Source of the DNA: Acanthornis magna
Taxonomy: Eukaryota > Chordata > Aves > Passeriformes > Acanthizidae
Direction of reading: 5' to 3'
DNA: 64,000 bases
NCBI GenBank assembly: GCA_036785705.1
Contig: JAWUZG010000353.1
Coordinates: forward strand, 372,001 to 436,000
Shown here: piece after piece, positions 34,233 through 45,600 of the stretch
How positions within the stretch are numbered: the stretch's first letter is position 1
How the letters are laid out: every line of letters begins with the position of its first letter
The notes under the pieces: generated by a model
Told to the model about the DNA's origin: nothing
The model's database searches: none
The model's input: only the letters and a program-made list of their open reading frames with translations
Position numbers and translations under genes: made by a program

Positions 34233-34775
34233 CCAATGGAAGCTGTGTTTGCTGTGAATGACAGCCAAGGGGCGGGGCTTTTAACATTATCAGCCAATGG
34301 TAGCAGCCAACAGCTATGACTGACAGCTGGGGGGGGTGGTGGGGCTCCGTGTGTAGGGGTGGGGAGGTGAGCTTAGCAGGGGGCGGGGGTTTGGACCTCC
34401 CCGACCAATGGGGGTTGCTGGCAGCTGTGACTGACAGCAGGGAAGGGCGGGAATCTGCTCAATGGAGCAGAGCGCTGAGAGGGGAGAAAGCTGGGGGCGT
34501 GGCTTCAGCGACCAATAGGAGCTGCCAGCACCCGCGACTGACAGTCGAAGGGGCGGGGCTCTGCACGCAGTAAAGCAGTTGCGCTGTGAGGGGAGTGCAG
34601 GGCGGGGCTTATCGGGGTGGAGCCCTGGGCCTCATTGAGCAATGGGAGCCATATTTGGCCGTGACTGACAGCCAGGGAGCAAAGCTCTGCCGCTCGATGG
34701 AGCGGGCGGTGCCTGGGCTCATCGACCAATGGGAAGTGTCGGCGGTCGTGACTGACAGCTGGGGGCGGGACTCGA
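34233..34775 (+). promoter_or_regulatory. PURB: Array of six CCAAT / TGACTGACAG / GC-box modules upstream of PURB
   Basis: CCAAT (or GCAAT) boxes start at 34233, 34294, 34405, 34512, 34639 and 34726. TGACTGACAG or a one-base variant starts at 34255, 34317, 34428, 34535, 34662 and 34749. The start-to-start distance is exactly 23 bp in five modules and 22 bp in the first. Several modules are followed by GGGGCGGGGCT or GGGGCGGG. CCAATGG is the NF-Y site; TGACTGACAG is one base from the PBX-MEIS/PREP composite site (TGATTGACAG) and contains the TGIF/MEIS core TGACAG. Module-to-module distances vary (61, 111, 107, 127, 87 bp), so this is not a simple perfect tandem repeat. Confidence 0.75.
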
Positions 34776-34946
34776 TGGAATCGGAGGGGAGGGGGCGGGG
34801 CATGACGGTGGGCGGAGCTTGGCCGGGGGCGCGTGGGGACGCGGTGGGCGGGGCCCCCAGCGCACGTGACGGCGGCGGTGCGGCGGTGACGTCAGCGGTG
34901 TCGCAGCGGGGCCGGAAGCGGGCGGTGCGCGGGGCGGGCGGACAAG

Positions 34947-35954
34947 ATGGCGGACGGGGACAGCGGCAGCGAGCGCGGCGGCGGCGGCGGCGGGTTCGGG
35001 ACCGCCCGCGGCGGGGCGGGGGGGGCCGGCCCAGCGGCGGGGCCCGGCGGCGGCGGCGCGGCCGGCCCTGAGCAGGAGACGCAGGAGCTGGCGTCCAAGC
35101 GGCTGGACATCCAGAACAAGCGCTTCTACCTGGACGTGAAGCAGAACGCCAAGGGCCGCTTCCTCAAGATCGCCGAGGTGGGCGCGGGCGGCTCCAAGAG
35201 CCGCCTCACGCTCTCCATGGCCGTGGCCGCCGAGTTCCGCGACTACCTGGGCGACTTCATCGAGCACTACGCGCAGCTGGGCCCGTCCAGCCCCGAGCAG
35301 CTGGCCCAGGCCGCGGGGCCGCCAGGCGAGGACGGCGCCGGGCCCCGCCGCGCCCTCAAGAGCGAGTTTCTGGTGCGGGAGAACCGCAAGTACTACCTGG
35401 ACCTGAAGGAGAACCAGCGCGGGCGCTTCCTGCGTATCCGCCAGACCGTGAACCGCGGCCCCGGCGGCCCGGGGGGGTTCGCGGGGGGCCCCCCTGGGCT
35501 GCAGAGCGGCCAGACCATCGCGCTGCCCGCCCAGGGCCTCATCGAGTTCCGCGACGCCCTGGCCAAGCTCATCGACGACTACGGGGGCGAGGAGGACGAG
35601 CTGGGCGGCCCCGGCGGCGGCGGCCCGGGCGGCGGGGGGCTCTACGGGGAGTTGCCCGAGGGCACGTCCATCACCGTGGACTCCAAGCGCTTTTTCTTCG
35701 ACGTGGGCTGCAACAAGTACGGGGTATTTCTGCGGGTCAGCGAGGTGAAGCCATCCTACCGCAACGCCATCACCGTCCCCTACAAGGCCTGGGCCAAGTT
35801 CGGCGGCGCCTTCTGCCGCTACGCTGAGGAGATGCGCGACATCCAGGAGCGCCAGCGGGACAAGCTCTACGACCGGCGTGCCGGCCCGCCGGGGCCCGGC
35901 AGCGGCAGCGGCGCCGGTGACGACTCCGACGGCGACGACGTGGACGACGACTGA
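34947..35954 (+). CDS. PURB: Transcriptional activator protein Pur-beta
   Basis: A single-exon gene of 335 aa (human 312), as in mammals. It starts at ACAAGATGGCGG. A Gly/Ala-rich N-terminal tail (1-40) is followed by three PUR repeats: about 48-112 ([18 protein letters not shown]...), about 137-212 ([18 protein letters not shown]...) and about 238-298 ([15 protein letters not shown]...). The C-tail is acidic ([12 protein letters not shown]). Pur-beta binds purine-rich single-stranded DNA and RNA, represses smooth-muscle actin and myosin genes, and heterodimerises with Pur-alpha. Gly-rich linkers are longer than in human, fitting the high local GC content. Confidence 0.97.
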   Translation: MADGDSGSERGGGGGGFGTARGGAGGAGPAAGPGGGGAAGPEQETQELASKRLDIQNKRFYLDVKQNAKGRFLKIAEVGAGGSKSRLTLSMAVAAEFRDYLGDFIEHYAQLGPSSPEQLAQAAGPPGEDGAGPRRALKSEFLVRENRKYYLDLKENQRGRFLRIRQTVNRGPGGPGGFAGGPPGLQSGQTIALPAQGLIEFRDALAKLIDDYGGEEDELGGPGGGGPGGGGLYGELPEGTSITVDSKRFFFDVGCNKYGVFLRVSEVKPSYRNAITVPYKAWAKFGGAFCRYAEEMRDIQERQRDKLYDRRAGPPGPGSGSGAGDDSDGDDVDDD

Positions 35955-36005
35955 GCCGATCCCCCCAGCCCTCGACCCCGACGCCGGCCCCCCACCACCC
36001 CCCTC

Positions 36006-36245
36006 GAGCCCCGGGGCAAAGGGGTCCCCAATCCCCCCTCCCAGTGACGGGGCAAAGGGGTCCCCGAAACCCCCGCAACATCGATGGGGCGAAGGGGTCC
36101 CTGAGCCGCCCCCATCCTCCTCCCACCGACGGGGTGAAGGGGTCCCCAAACCGCCCACGTCCCCGCTCCCAGCAACGGGACGAATGGGTCCCCGAGCCCC
36201 CCCTCAGCAGCGGTGGAGCACGGGGGTCCCCAAGCCCCCCGAGCC
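36006..36245. repeat. Tandem repeat at the start of the PURB 3'UTR
   Basis: About six copies of a 36-45 bp unit built on GACGGGGCAAAGGGGTCCCC followed by C-rich sequence, with decay towards the 3' end. Confidence 0.75.
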
Positions 36246-37749
36246 CCCCCTTCTGCCGCCACCGGAGAGAGAGAAACCGGCCCGACCGTGCCGCCGCCCG
36301 CGGCCCCCCCGCCCCTTCCTCTGCTCTCACCATGGGACCCTCCGGCCCCCAGGACTCGCTGCTTTGGGGGGGGACAGGGGGTCACCCGCAGGCCCCTCCC
36401 TTCCCGGTGCTCCCCCATCAAAACCAGCACCCGAGCGCCCCGGAGCTGACGGGCAGCAGCAGCACCCGGCGGGGGCAGCGGAGGCACCTTGGACCAACGG
36501 CCGTTCCCTCGGCTTGTGATTTTTCCTTCATTTTCCTTTTTTTTTTTTTTTCTTTTCTCCTCTTTCCACGATTTTTTGGGGGTTTTTTGTTATTGTTTTG
36601 GGATGCAAACTCCGGGCACCCAAACTGGAACCTCCCCTGAGCTGGGGGTTCCCTGACAATTAGGGAAGATTTTCTCAGTCTTGCCGATTTCTGACCGTTT
36701 TTCCCCCCCTCCCCCTGTTTCCCGCCGGGAAGGGGGAGGCGCCGGCACAAAGCACAAGGAAAAACTCCGACGGGGCGAAACATCTTCCCCTTCTCTCCAA
36801 ATAAGGCGCCTCCAGCCCCATTTCACCAGGACCCGCCGGAATCCGCCTCTTGGCTTTACCCAAATTGGATTTTCCGGCCCCAAATCCATGGCCACGCCCG
36901 GCCCTGGCACCTTGGGGGTGGATTTTGGAGGTTTATTGTTATTTTTTGCCTCCTTTTGTCTTTTTTTGCCCCCACTGGGCCCGGCCCTGGCGCCGCCTGG
37001 TCCCTCCAGCCACCTCCTATTAAACACATTTTTCCATTCTCAAATAGTCTTTTTTTTTTTAATTCTTTTTCACTCCCTCAGCTCAGTCCTGCCCTGTCCA
37101 GAATTCCGGTTTTTCACCCCATTTTCCCAGAACTCTGAACTCCATCGCTCTCATTCCAAAGTTTTGCCTCTTCTTCTCCAACGGTTTCACCACTTTTAGG
37201 ACTTCACTTTTTTTTTTTTCTTTTAATCCTGTTTTGGGAGCCCAATCAGCTGCCTCCTTAATTTATTATCACGGATCTGGCGTCTCCCTCTCTCCATATT
37301 TATTGGGAAGTGAGGAACAGCTGCAAACCCCTGGGGGATCCCCCGCGCCACAGGGACGCTGCTGTCCATCCGTCCGTCCGGCCTCCAGCCCCATCCTGCT
37401 GCTCCCGCTGCTGTTGCTCTTTTTAAAGGGATTTTTAAAGCGAATTTCCATTTATCCCATTTTTAAGCCTTCTCCGTCGCAAAGGACCCGGATCCCTCAC
37501 TCACTCACACGGGAGCAATAGTCCTTCCTCGATGGCCAATGTGTCCGTACTGTATTTTGTACCCTCAGGCAGCTCTTTCCGGTGAATTCCTGCTGTATCC
37601 ACCCATCCTCCTGGTCCTGTGTTCTTTGCCACGGAGAAAAACCATAAACCATGACGGCGACGACGGATTTGGGGGGAAAAATGCTCCCAGCTCCACGGGA
37701 CTCACCGGTGTCCAGCCGCGGGACCTCTCCTTTTATTTTTGAAGAGGAT

Positions 37750-37754
37750 GAGAT

Positions 37755-37793
<39 letters not shown>

Positions 37794-37802
37794 TATATAT
37801 AT
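37750..37802. repeat. (AT)n microsatellite in the PURB 3'UTR
   Basis: An almost pure TA dinucleotide run of about 50 bp, interrupted once by AAAA. Confidence 0.95.
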
Positions 37803-39246
37803 TCCTTTGATTTTCTTTCTTTTGGCTGAATTGCGGTGATTTAGCCTTCTTTCTACTCTGGGAGAGCGGCGGAATTGCTGCCAGCCCGGCCCAGCTCTGG
37901 GGAGCTGGCTAGATATACATGGAAGAGGAAAAAAACAAGGCAAAACCACCAAAATCCAGTAATAAACCCAAAAAAGCAGCTCCCAGCATCGGCTCAGGGA
38001 GCCTTTCCTGGCCAGAGAAGCGCTGGATGCATGGACACAACCTCCCACAGCTCCATTTGGGTGGGAAGAGCAGAGCACGTCGGGGGAAAACAGCAGAAAA
38101 AAACAGCCAAAATGAGATAAAATGGGGAAGAAATGGGATTTGAGGTGCCAGCTGGAGTGAGAGGAGTGGCCATGGAGGCTGCCTTGGGGAAGGGGAGCTT
38201 GGGGGGGCAGTTTTGGGGTTTTTTTCTCTTGGAGCCCCCCCAGGAGCTGGTGTGTGTTTCCCATGAGAGCGGGTCAACACCGGTATCTTCCCCGAGCCCC
38301 ATTCCCATCTCTGTGTGTATAGACATGGCTGTGTGTACATAAGTCAGATTCGGTTGGGGTTTGGGTTGAATTCTGTAGAAAATGGGCAAATTGCTTTTTT
38401 TTTTTTTTCAAACCACAAATAGGGGGGAAAATACCCCAAATTCCTGGTACTTCCAGCTTTGCTTCCCCAGAGGGGCTGATGGAGAACGCAATGATGGCTG
38501 TACAGACAGAATGTTGGAAGTCTTGTACAGCACCCCAAAACCCACTGGAAATACCCCAAGCGGCTGGGTCCAGAGCCGGTGGTGCCTCCAGGGCAAGTTC
38601 AAACAGCTTCAATTCTTTTCACCCAAAAAAATATGGAAGAAAATTAGGATTCTCCTGCCTTGTTTCCAGGCGATTTGGGGATGGTGGGGGATGATTTGGG
38701 GGGAGCCGTGCCAGTGGTGACTCCTCATGCTGATGACAAAACCAACCCAACCCCTCACGGGCCTCTCCTAAAAAAGCAAAAAGTGGGGAAAAAAATCACA
38801 AAAAACTGGAAAAGATTAAAAAAAAAAAAGCAGCTGAGGGAGCACTGGGGGTATGCAGGGTGATGCACCAGGGAGTTCGGCAGGTATTCCCAGTGGGAAA
38901 TCCCAGCCTGCTCCATGGATGTTCCCAGATGTTCCTGCAGGGCGAGGCCTGGCCACGGGTGCCCTTGCCCTCCTCATCCTCGTGGAGCCGGTCGAGCCAG
39001 CAGCACCAGACCCAAGCCAAGCAGAGCTGGGGCTGGGTGTTGGCGGGAGAACCCAGATCTGGGTGGGATGGCCAGGGAGGAGCACAGCACGGCCTGGAGC
39101 CCCTGGGGTCCAGGCCCCAGAGCAGCAGCTCCGGGGGAGTCTGGCCTTGGAGCAGCGGCTTAGAGCGGGTCTGGCACAAGTGGCTCACTGGGCCCTGGCA
39201 CATGGGTCATCCCAGCCAGGAGGCTGGGAAATCATCAGTGGGGAAA

Positions 39247-39618
39247 GCACTGGATCGTCCTCCAAGAGCCAGGCACTCCAAGATTTGGATTCTCTGACAG
39301 CTGGGTCCTCCAAGAGTTGTATCCTCTGAAAGCTGGATCCTCTGAGTGCCCGATCCTCCTCCAAGAGTTGGATCCTCTGAGCACCAGATTCTTCTCTGAG
39401 TGCTGGATCCTCCTCTAAGCTGGATCCTCTGAAAGCCAGACCCTCCCAAATGTTGGATCCTTTGAGAGCTGGGTCCTCCAGATGCTGGACCCTCCTCTTC
39501 GAGCTGGATTCTTCTCCAAGCGTCAGATCCTCCTCGGAGAGTTGGATCCTCTGAGAACTGGATCCTATGAATGTTGGATCCGCCTCTGAGTGCCAGATCC
39601 TCCTCTGAGCAGCGGATC
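39247..39618. repeat. GGATCCTCTGAG minisatellite in the PURB 3'UTR
   Basis: About 20 imperfect units of 16-20 bp (for example GAGAGTTGGATCCTCTGA, GAGTGCCAGATCCTCCTCT). It creates an array of BamHI-like GGATCC and AGATCC sites. Confidence 0.85.
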
Positions 39619-39957
39619 CCCCGGGAGCGCCACCTCCCTCCCCGAGCGCTCGCCACGACGTCCCTTTGCCGAAAAGAGAAAAAAAAAGAAAGTTTTATTC
39701 CTGTTATTTTTTTAATGAAAGAAAAACAAAAACTAAAGCAAACCTGCACTTTAGGCGGCCGGGGTGGCCGGGGCCCCGTGTCCCTTCCCTGCGGCCGGCG
39801 GGGCGGCTCCAGGGGCCGGAGGCAGGTCCTGGGTGTTACCACTAGCGCAGATGAGGCCGACGTGACGAACTCCTCCTGCTCCGAGCACTCCTGACGTAGC
39901 AGATTTTTGCAAATGGAGTTTTACAGTCTATATTTAAAGAATTGTATGTTTGTAACA

Positions 39958-39963
39958 AATAAA
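39958..39963 (+). terminator. PURB: AATAAA polyadenylation signal, distal PURB 3' end
   Basis: Canonical signal after a TTTGTAAC context. It implies a PURB 3'UTR of about 4 kb (35955 to about 39985), consistent with the long PURB 3'UTR known in mammals. Apart from the listed repeats, that UTR shows long poly-T/A tracts and no other gene. Confidence 0.65.
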
Positions 39964-40209
39964 GTATGCGGAAAAGTGAATGAAAACCACCCCTGGCCCA
40001 ACTCTCTCCTTGTGGGTGCCATGGGGGGCCCTGGAGGGTGGGGCTGGTGCCACCCTTGTGGTGAGGGGTGGGGTGGTCACCTGGGACATCTCAGGGACAT
40101 GCAGGATATTGTGAAGGTGTTAGAGCATGTGGGTTCCCCACCTTGTCCTGAGGGCTTTCCCTGAGTCAGGGGAGTTGGGGGTGTGAGGTACCAGCATGGT
40201 GGGGTGGGA

Positions 40210-40640
40210 GGAGGTTTGGTGTGGCTCAGGCATGTTGCGTGTCACAGCTTGGGCTGGTGTGCGTACGGGTGTAAGGTGTGTGTGGGCGTGTGTAAAGTGT
40301 GTGTAAGGGGTGTCTACAGCTGCCTGGTGTGTGTAGGTGTGTGTAAGGTGTGTGTAAATTGAGTGTAAGGCATGTGTGCCACCACATGGCTGCCTGGTGT
40401 CCGTGTGTGTGTGTAAAGTGTGTGTAAGGCATGTGTGCCATCACACAGCTGCCTGGTGTGTGCAGGTGTAAGGCTGGGAGGGTTTGGTGTAGCACGTGTG
40501 TGGTGTGTGTGCTGTGGCTCAGGCAGGTGCATGCACAGATGTGAAAGGCTTGTGTGCCATGCACGCGACTGCATGGTGTGTGTCAGGTGTGTGTGCCATC
40601 ACACGGCCGTGTGGATCGGCTGTGCGCACAAGCACGGGGC
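40210..40640. repeat. GTGTGTAAGG minisatellite downstream of PURB
   Basis: GT-rich units with a higher-order repeat of about 70-80 bp: GTAAGGCATGTGTGCCAYCAC then AYRGCTGCCTGGTGT. At least three copies are visible. Confidence 0.8.
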
Positions 40641-41090
40641 CATGCCCACAGCTGCGTGCCGTGTCCCCACCGGCGGTGCCGCAGCCCCCACCCCCCGCGC
40701 TGCGGCTCCCTGCGGGCTCGGGCTCATCTGAGGACACGCGGGGACCCGCCTGCGCATGAGCCGCCGCCGCCGTCACCGCCATCACTGTCACTGATACCGG
40801 GGCCTGACGCGACCCCCGATCCCCCCCGTGTCCCCTTCCCGTCTCGAGCTCCGGGCCCGCATGTCCCCGCGGCCGGGAGGAGCGGCTGCTCCGGCCCCAT
40901 CCCTGGCCCCATCCCACCCCGCAGCTGCTCCGGCCCCCCCGGCTGGACTCAGGGGAGGTGGGGACAGCCGAGGGGCCTCTGGATTGAGCCCGGAGGGGCC
41001 CAGCCCGCCGCAGTTGCTGCCCGGGGCAGGTGCGGGCGCCACTGCCCGCCCTGGGGTGCCGGGAGCAGCTGCGGGGTGAGAGGCTGGGGG

Positions 41091-41610
41091 CACCCTGAGC
41101 CTCCCTGGCAGCTGCAGCGAGGGGCGGGGGATGCACGTTACCCCCCAGTCCCTGCCCGGTGCTGGAGGGAAACTGACGGGGCAGGGCAGGCACCCCGAGG
41201 GGAACAGTGACAGTGACAGATGCCATCGTCATCCTCCTCCTCATCATCGCCCTCCTGCTCCTCCCAGCCCGTGCCTCAGCCATGGTGCAGCCGGGGCAGG
41301 GCGGGTGTGGGACGGGGACTGGGGGCCGCCTTGAGCCCCCACGGCAGCTGCAGCGAGGGACGGGGGCTGCACGGTGCACCTCGCCCCTGCCCAGTGAAGG
41401 GCACTGTGGTCGGGACAGCCGGAGGGGACCATTAACAGGTGCCTCCTTCCCCCCAGCCTGTACCTCGGCCATGGTCAGCGTGGTGCTGGCTAGGGACCCC
41501 CTGAGCCCCCCTGGCAGTGCAGCGAGGGGCGGGGGCTGTGCGGTGCCCCCCACGCCGCCCGGTGCTGGAGGGAAACTGAGGCCCGACGGCCAGGACAGCT
41601 GGCGGGGGGG
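41091..41610. repeat. GC-rich tandem duplication (3 copies)
   Basis: The block CCTGAGCC(T/C)CCCTGGCAG...GCAGCGAGGGGCGGGGG begins at about 41091, 41331 and 41498. Copies 1 and 3 both continue to GGTGCTGGAGGGAAACTGA. On the minus strand two copies hold ATGGCYGAGGYACRGGCTGG. Period varies (about 240 and 167 bp). No splice-supported coding sequence was established. The preceding 40650-41090 is CpG-rich without an assignable gene. Confidence 0.65.
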
Positions 41611-41809
41611 ACAGTGACCGCACCAGGTGCAGCCGGGCTGGAAGGCCCAGGCTGCGGCCCCAGCCCGGCCAGGGTTAAACTCTGCGGGGCCCACCAGCTC
41701 CGCAGCCGCTGCTCTGGCACCGACCCTCGCTCGGGAATCCCCAGTTCCATTTATAAACTCACCTCGTCACACAATCAGGTTCCATTTGACACTGAAACGG
41801 GCTCGTCAT

Positions 41810-42032
41810 GAGAAACAGAGTTTTTATTTACTGTAGCACGTTTGTCCCGAAAAGGCGCCCCCCTCCCCCCAACACTGCGGACCATGAATTTTGGGCCTTT
41901 TTTTGGCCACACTTAACCCCTGCCGTCATCACTGACAGTCCCTTCGGGCTCTCGGGGTCCGTCCCAGTTACCGCACTGCTGCTGCCCTTCTCACTCATCC
42001 TACGGGGCAGCGCCGGATCATTTCTGTACTGC
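41810..42032 (-). other. Possible terminal exon of an unidentified minus-strand transcript
   Basis: On the minus strand a strong acceptor (TTTCTTTCAG) at 42033 precedes a segment that ends with AATAAA just after an in-frame TAA. One frame is open for about 67 residues from the acceptor (NDPALPRRMSEKGSSS...). I recognise no protein family and cannot find the upstream exon. It may be a non-coding RNA or a chance structure. Confidence 0.25.
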
Positions 42033-42299
42033 CTGAAAGAAACACACGGAGGGTCAGAGGCACCGGCGTGCCTGGGTGCTCCCGGACGGGCTCCCCTCAC
42101 GCCGGGACCACGTCAGGAGAGAAGCCCACGGCCCGGCAGAACTCTTTAGAGGGGTCTAGGAACCAATGGGACCCTCGGCCCCTCTGGATCCGACAAACCC
42201 CCGCCTCCCCCGCTCCCCTCGCTGTCCTGTCCTATCCCTTCCCTTCTCCCCCCTTCCACCTCCCCCAGCTCCCCTCACACAAACACGACCGGGGGCGGG

Positions 42300-42685
42300 G
42301 CGGTGGAATGGGCGGGAAACACCACCACTTCCCAGTGGCTTGCCCAGGTGTCTGTCATTATGACCTCCTCAGTCGTTGTTATGCTCGCTATTTCTATTCG
42401 CCGGGCGGTGACGTCACCGACGGGAGGACGCCCCGCCCTCACCCCGCTGCGTGCCGTGTGCAAAGGCAACACAGCCGTTAAACGAGCCGCGGGGCGGAGC
42501 CAGTCATGGACGGGGAAAGAAGCGGCTCGCCCATTGGTCTCTGCGAGATGTTCAAATTAGTATGGGAGGCAGTGATTGGTGGCGATGCGGCGCGGCCCAC
42601 CGCCCCCGCCCGGGCGGGTCATTGTCTGGCGGCTCCTGAGGCGGGTCGGGCGCGGCGGCGGCTCTGGGGTTCGGACGGCGGCACC
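42300..42685 (+). promoter_or_regulatory. H2AZ2: H2AZ2 CpG promoter with CRE and CCAAT boxes
   Basis: A perfect CRE palindrome TGACGTCA lies at 42409-42416. Inverted CCAAT boxes (CCATTGG near 42531, GATTGG near 42574) and TTCAAA (about 42550) lie close to the start, followed by GC boxes. Confidence 0.65.
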
Positions 42686-45600
42686 ATGGTGAGGGCAGAG
42701 GCAGCCGAGGGGCTGAGGACTTGGGGGGCTGGCCAGGACAGTGCGGTCGGGCCGGGCCACCAATGGGCGCCGCTGTCAGCCCAGGCCGAGCGGGGGCAGG
42801 GAGAAGGGCCCCGATCCGTGACCTTGGGTCCGGCCCGGCGCTCCCCCGGTACCCTGTGGCCTCCGCCGCCTGGCTCCTGGGGAGGGGATTTATCTTGCCC
42901 CCCAAACCCGGCTCCGCCGGTGCCCTCCGGCGCTGTCAGAGAGATGCAGTGTCGCCCAGTGTTTCCTCGGTCGCGGTTTGTGCCGGTTACGGGTCGGTTG
43001 GGCGGGAGGAAGCAGCTGTCGTGGGGGAAACGTCAATCGAGGGGCCCGAGCAGGGTCTGTCAACCGCCCGACACCTCCCCCAGGGTTACGCGGGATGCGT
43101 CTCAGCCCGCTTCCCGAGGGAATGGCCTAGTCCGCGGGAGGAGAAAAGCGGGGGTTCAACCTCCCCGGTGCCCCGTTCCTGTGGCCCCGTAGGGAGAACG
43201 GGGGGAGGCGGGTCTGAAGCTGTCAGCGAAGGCGGGCAGGGGGATGTGGATTCGAGGGTTCTGGTGATCTATGAGAAGTTCCGTGGTTCTGTAGGATGCT
43301 TTGTGCGGTTCTAAGGATGCGCGGGGGGCGGGAGGGGGGGGGGAATAAGAGTTCCGTGGATTCACAGGGGGCTTGGGGGACTGCATGGATCCGCGGGAGG
43401 ATTCAGGGGTTACACAGGCGGTTTCTATGGATTTGCAGGGGAATTCGGGTGGTTCTATGGATCCGCGGGGGATTCCATCGTTCTGTGAAGATACCCTGTA
43501 GATCACCACGGGGCTTGGGGGGTTCTATGGATCTGCAAGGGATTTCTATGGATTTGCAGGGGACTCAGGGGGTTCTGTGGTACTGGGGACGTGGAGTGGG
43601 TGTTTGAGGGAATGGTGTGGATCCTTCGAGGGTTCTATGCATCCACAAGTGGCCTCGAGGGGGTTCCATGGGGGGCTCTGGGATGCGTGGAGGTTCCAGA
43701 GCCGGCGATAAAGGCCCCGATCCCTCAGCGTTAACATGGAAACACCGGTGGATTATGCAACCCCTTCTGCCGCCAAGAACTTGCGCTCGGGGATGTCTGG
43801 GAATGTGCGGCAGGAGATAAGTTGCTGTTTGAAGGGGTTTTATCCTGTTTGAAGCAACAAGAAAAAGAAAAAAAGGTAGTTTGCCTGCTGTGAGGGATCC
43901 AGCGGGTTAGACCTAGGGAGGATTTAGCACGAGAACATGCTCCCAGCAAGGGGCTTTGGTGGAGAGAAGGGATGGAGTTGTCACAAGAATTGTCTGAGTC
44001 CCTGGCAACCCCAGTTCCAGAGGGTGAGGAGAGAATCCTCAGGATTCCCTCCTCAGGAGGAAGGAGTCCAGGAGGCCTCATTCCCAGCAGGGAGTGGGAT
44101 GAGCTCCCATAGGGAGCTGGCGGCAGCTGAGCTGGGGGAACCTCCCGTGTTCCCTCTGCACACCCCGTGGAGGGTTTGTGAAACTTGGGACAAACCTTGG
44201 GATTTTCACAGTGAGACCTTTCTTCCTTCTTTTTAGTTAACCCCCCTGTAGAGATGCATTGGGCAGGCAGCTCCAAGCTGGAGAACCTGATGGACTAGTG
44301 GGAAAGTTCACAGCTGTCTGATAAAAGCCCTCAGTGGGAACAGCCAGTGCTTTTCCCAAAGCTGTCTTTTATTCCTAGGGCAAGGAAATATCCCCAAATC
44401 CCCCTTGTCTCTCCCCCTTTCCTTCCCATAAATCTCCCTTTCCACCCCTCAAATCCTCCCTCCTTCCCCTTAAAATGCCCTCCCTGAGTTTTGTGGTTTT
44501 ACAGAGTGATAAAGTAACTCCCAGTGCTTCACCGTTTCTCCAAATCTTGCCTGAAGACCCTCCTGTTGCAACTGCCAGGACACAGAGTGGGTTTGCCAGG
44601 TCCTGGCATTCCCGGATCTGGATCCCCCATGGCCTCACCCAGCACCCTCTGCTTGTTTTAATCACCTCAGGATTAATTAATGCCCCCTCATGACTAATTA
44701 TTTTCCCAGTGTTTGAGCTAAAACTTGTGTTAACTCCCACCTGGCTGAGATGGAACATAGATCTTGGACATGCACAGGTTAACCAGCATCTTGTTTTAGG
44801 GATTAATGCGCTCCACTTGCTCTCCTGGGGTCTCTGGATCCTTTCAGCTCTCTCACCATGAGGCAAAATTCCTCCTTTTTAGAGGAGGTGGGGATTGTGG
44901 GATCAATATGTGCTATAAAAACAGGGATTATGAGTATCCCGGGTGTTTCTAGGCTCTGCTCTCCCTCTGCTGTTTCTTCTTATCTCTCTTTGGGCTGAAA
45001 AACTTTGTTTGGGGGATTATTACCCTTGTTTTTTTTACCTGGAGCAGATTTTGGTTGCTGACATGCTTCCCATGGAGGGTGCAGCTCCCTCTGCCTTCCT
45101 GCGTCACCTTTGTTTGGAACGGCTCTCATTAGTGATTAATGACGTCACTCGTCACGGAGTCTTCCCATATCTCTGGAATCCATGAATTTCCTGACAGCAG
45201 ATGGGAGAGCCCAGCAAACCTGTGGTTGGCTCTTCCTCGTTACTCAGCAACTCCCAAAGTTTTAGCTTTGGCATTTCCACTCCTCCCAACATGATTTTCA
45301 TTAAATCCACAGTTTCTGGGGCTCCCGGGTGATTTCCCACTCTGGAATAGGAAGGGAATTACGCCTGAATCCCACAGGATTCACATTCCCACATACAGGA
45401 ACAGTGTCCTCCCTAGTGCCCAGTGTCAGTGTATGGAGAAATCGAATATGAAATCAAACTGGCCTCACAACTGCTGGAAAGAAATGCCCAACAACGGGAT
45501 TTTGTGATGTTTTTCTCCCATTTGGCATTTTCTGGAAAATACTGGGAATTGTGGCAGCAGTAATAAGACACCTGGGTGAGGGAGCAGCTGCTGCACCCTG

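Noticed and set aside
34719..36158. A 479-codon minus-strand open frame
   Set aside because: It is antisense to PURB; GC-rich codons leave few stops on the opposite strand. The + strand frame is a full Pur-beta protein.
41207..41617. A signal-peptide-like frame (TDAIVILLLIIALLLLPARA)
   Set aside because: It has no ATG and the hydrophobic run comes from an ATCCTCCTCCTC-type simple repeat.
40519..41694. A 391-codon minus-strand open frame
   Set aside because: It is carried by the GC-rich tandem blocks, lacks splice support and shows no recognisable domain.
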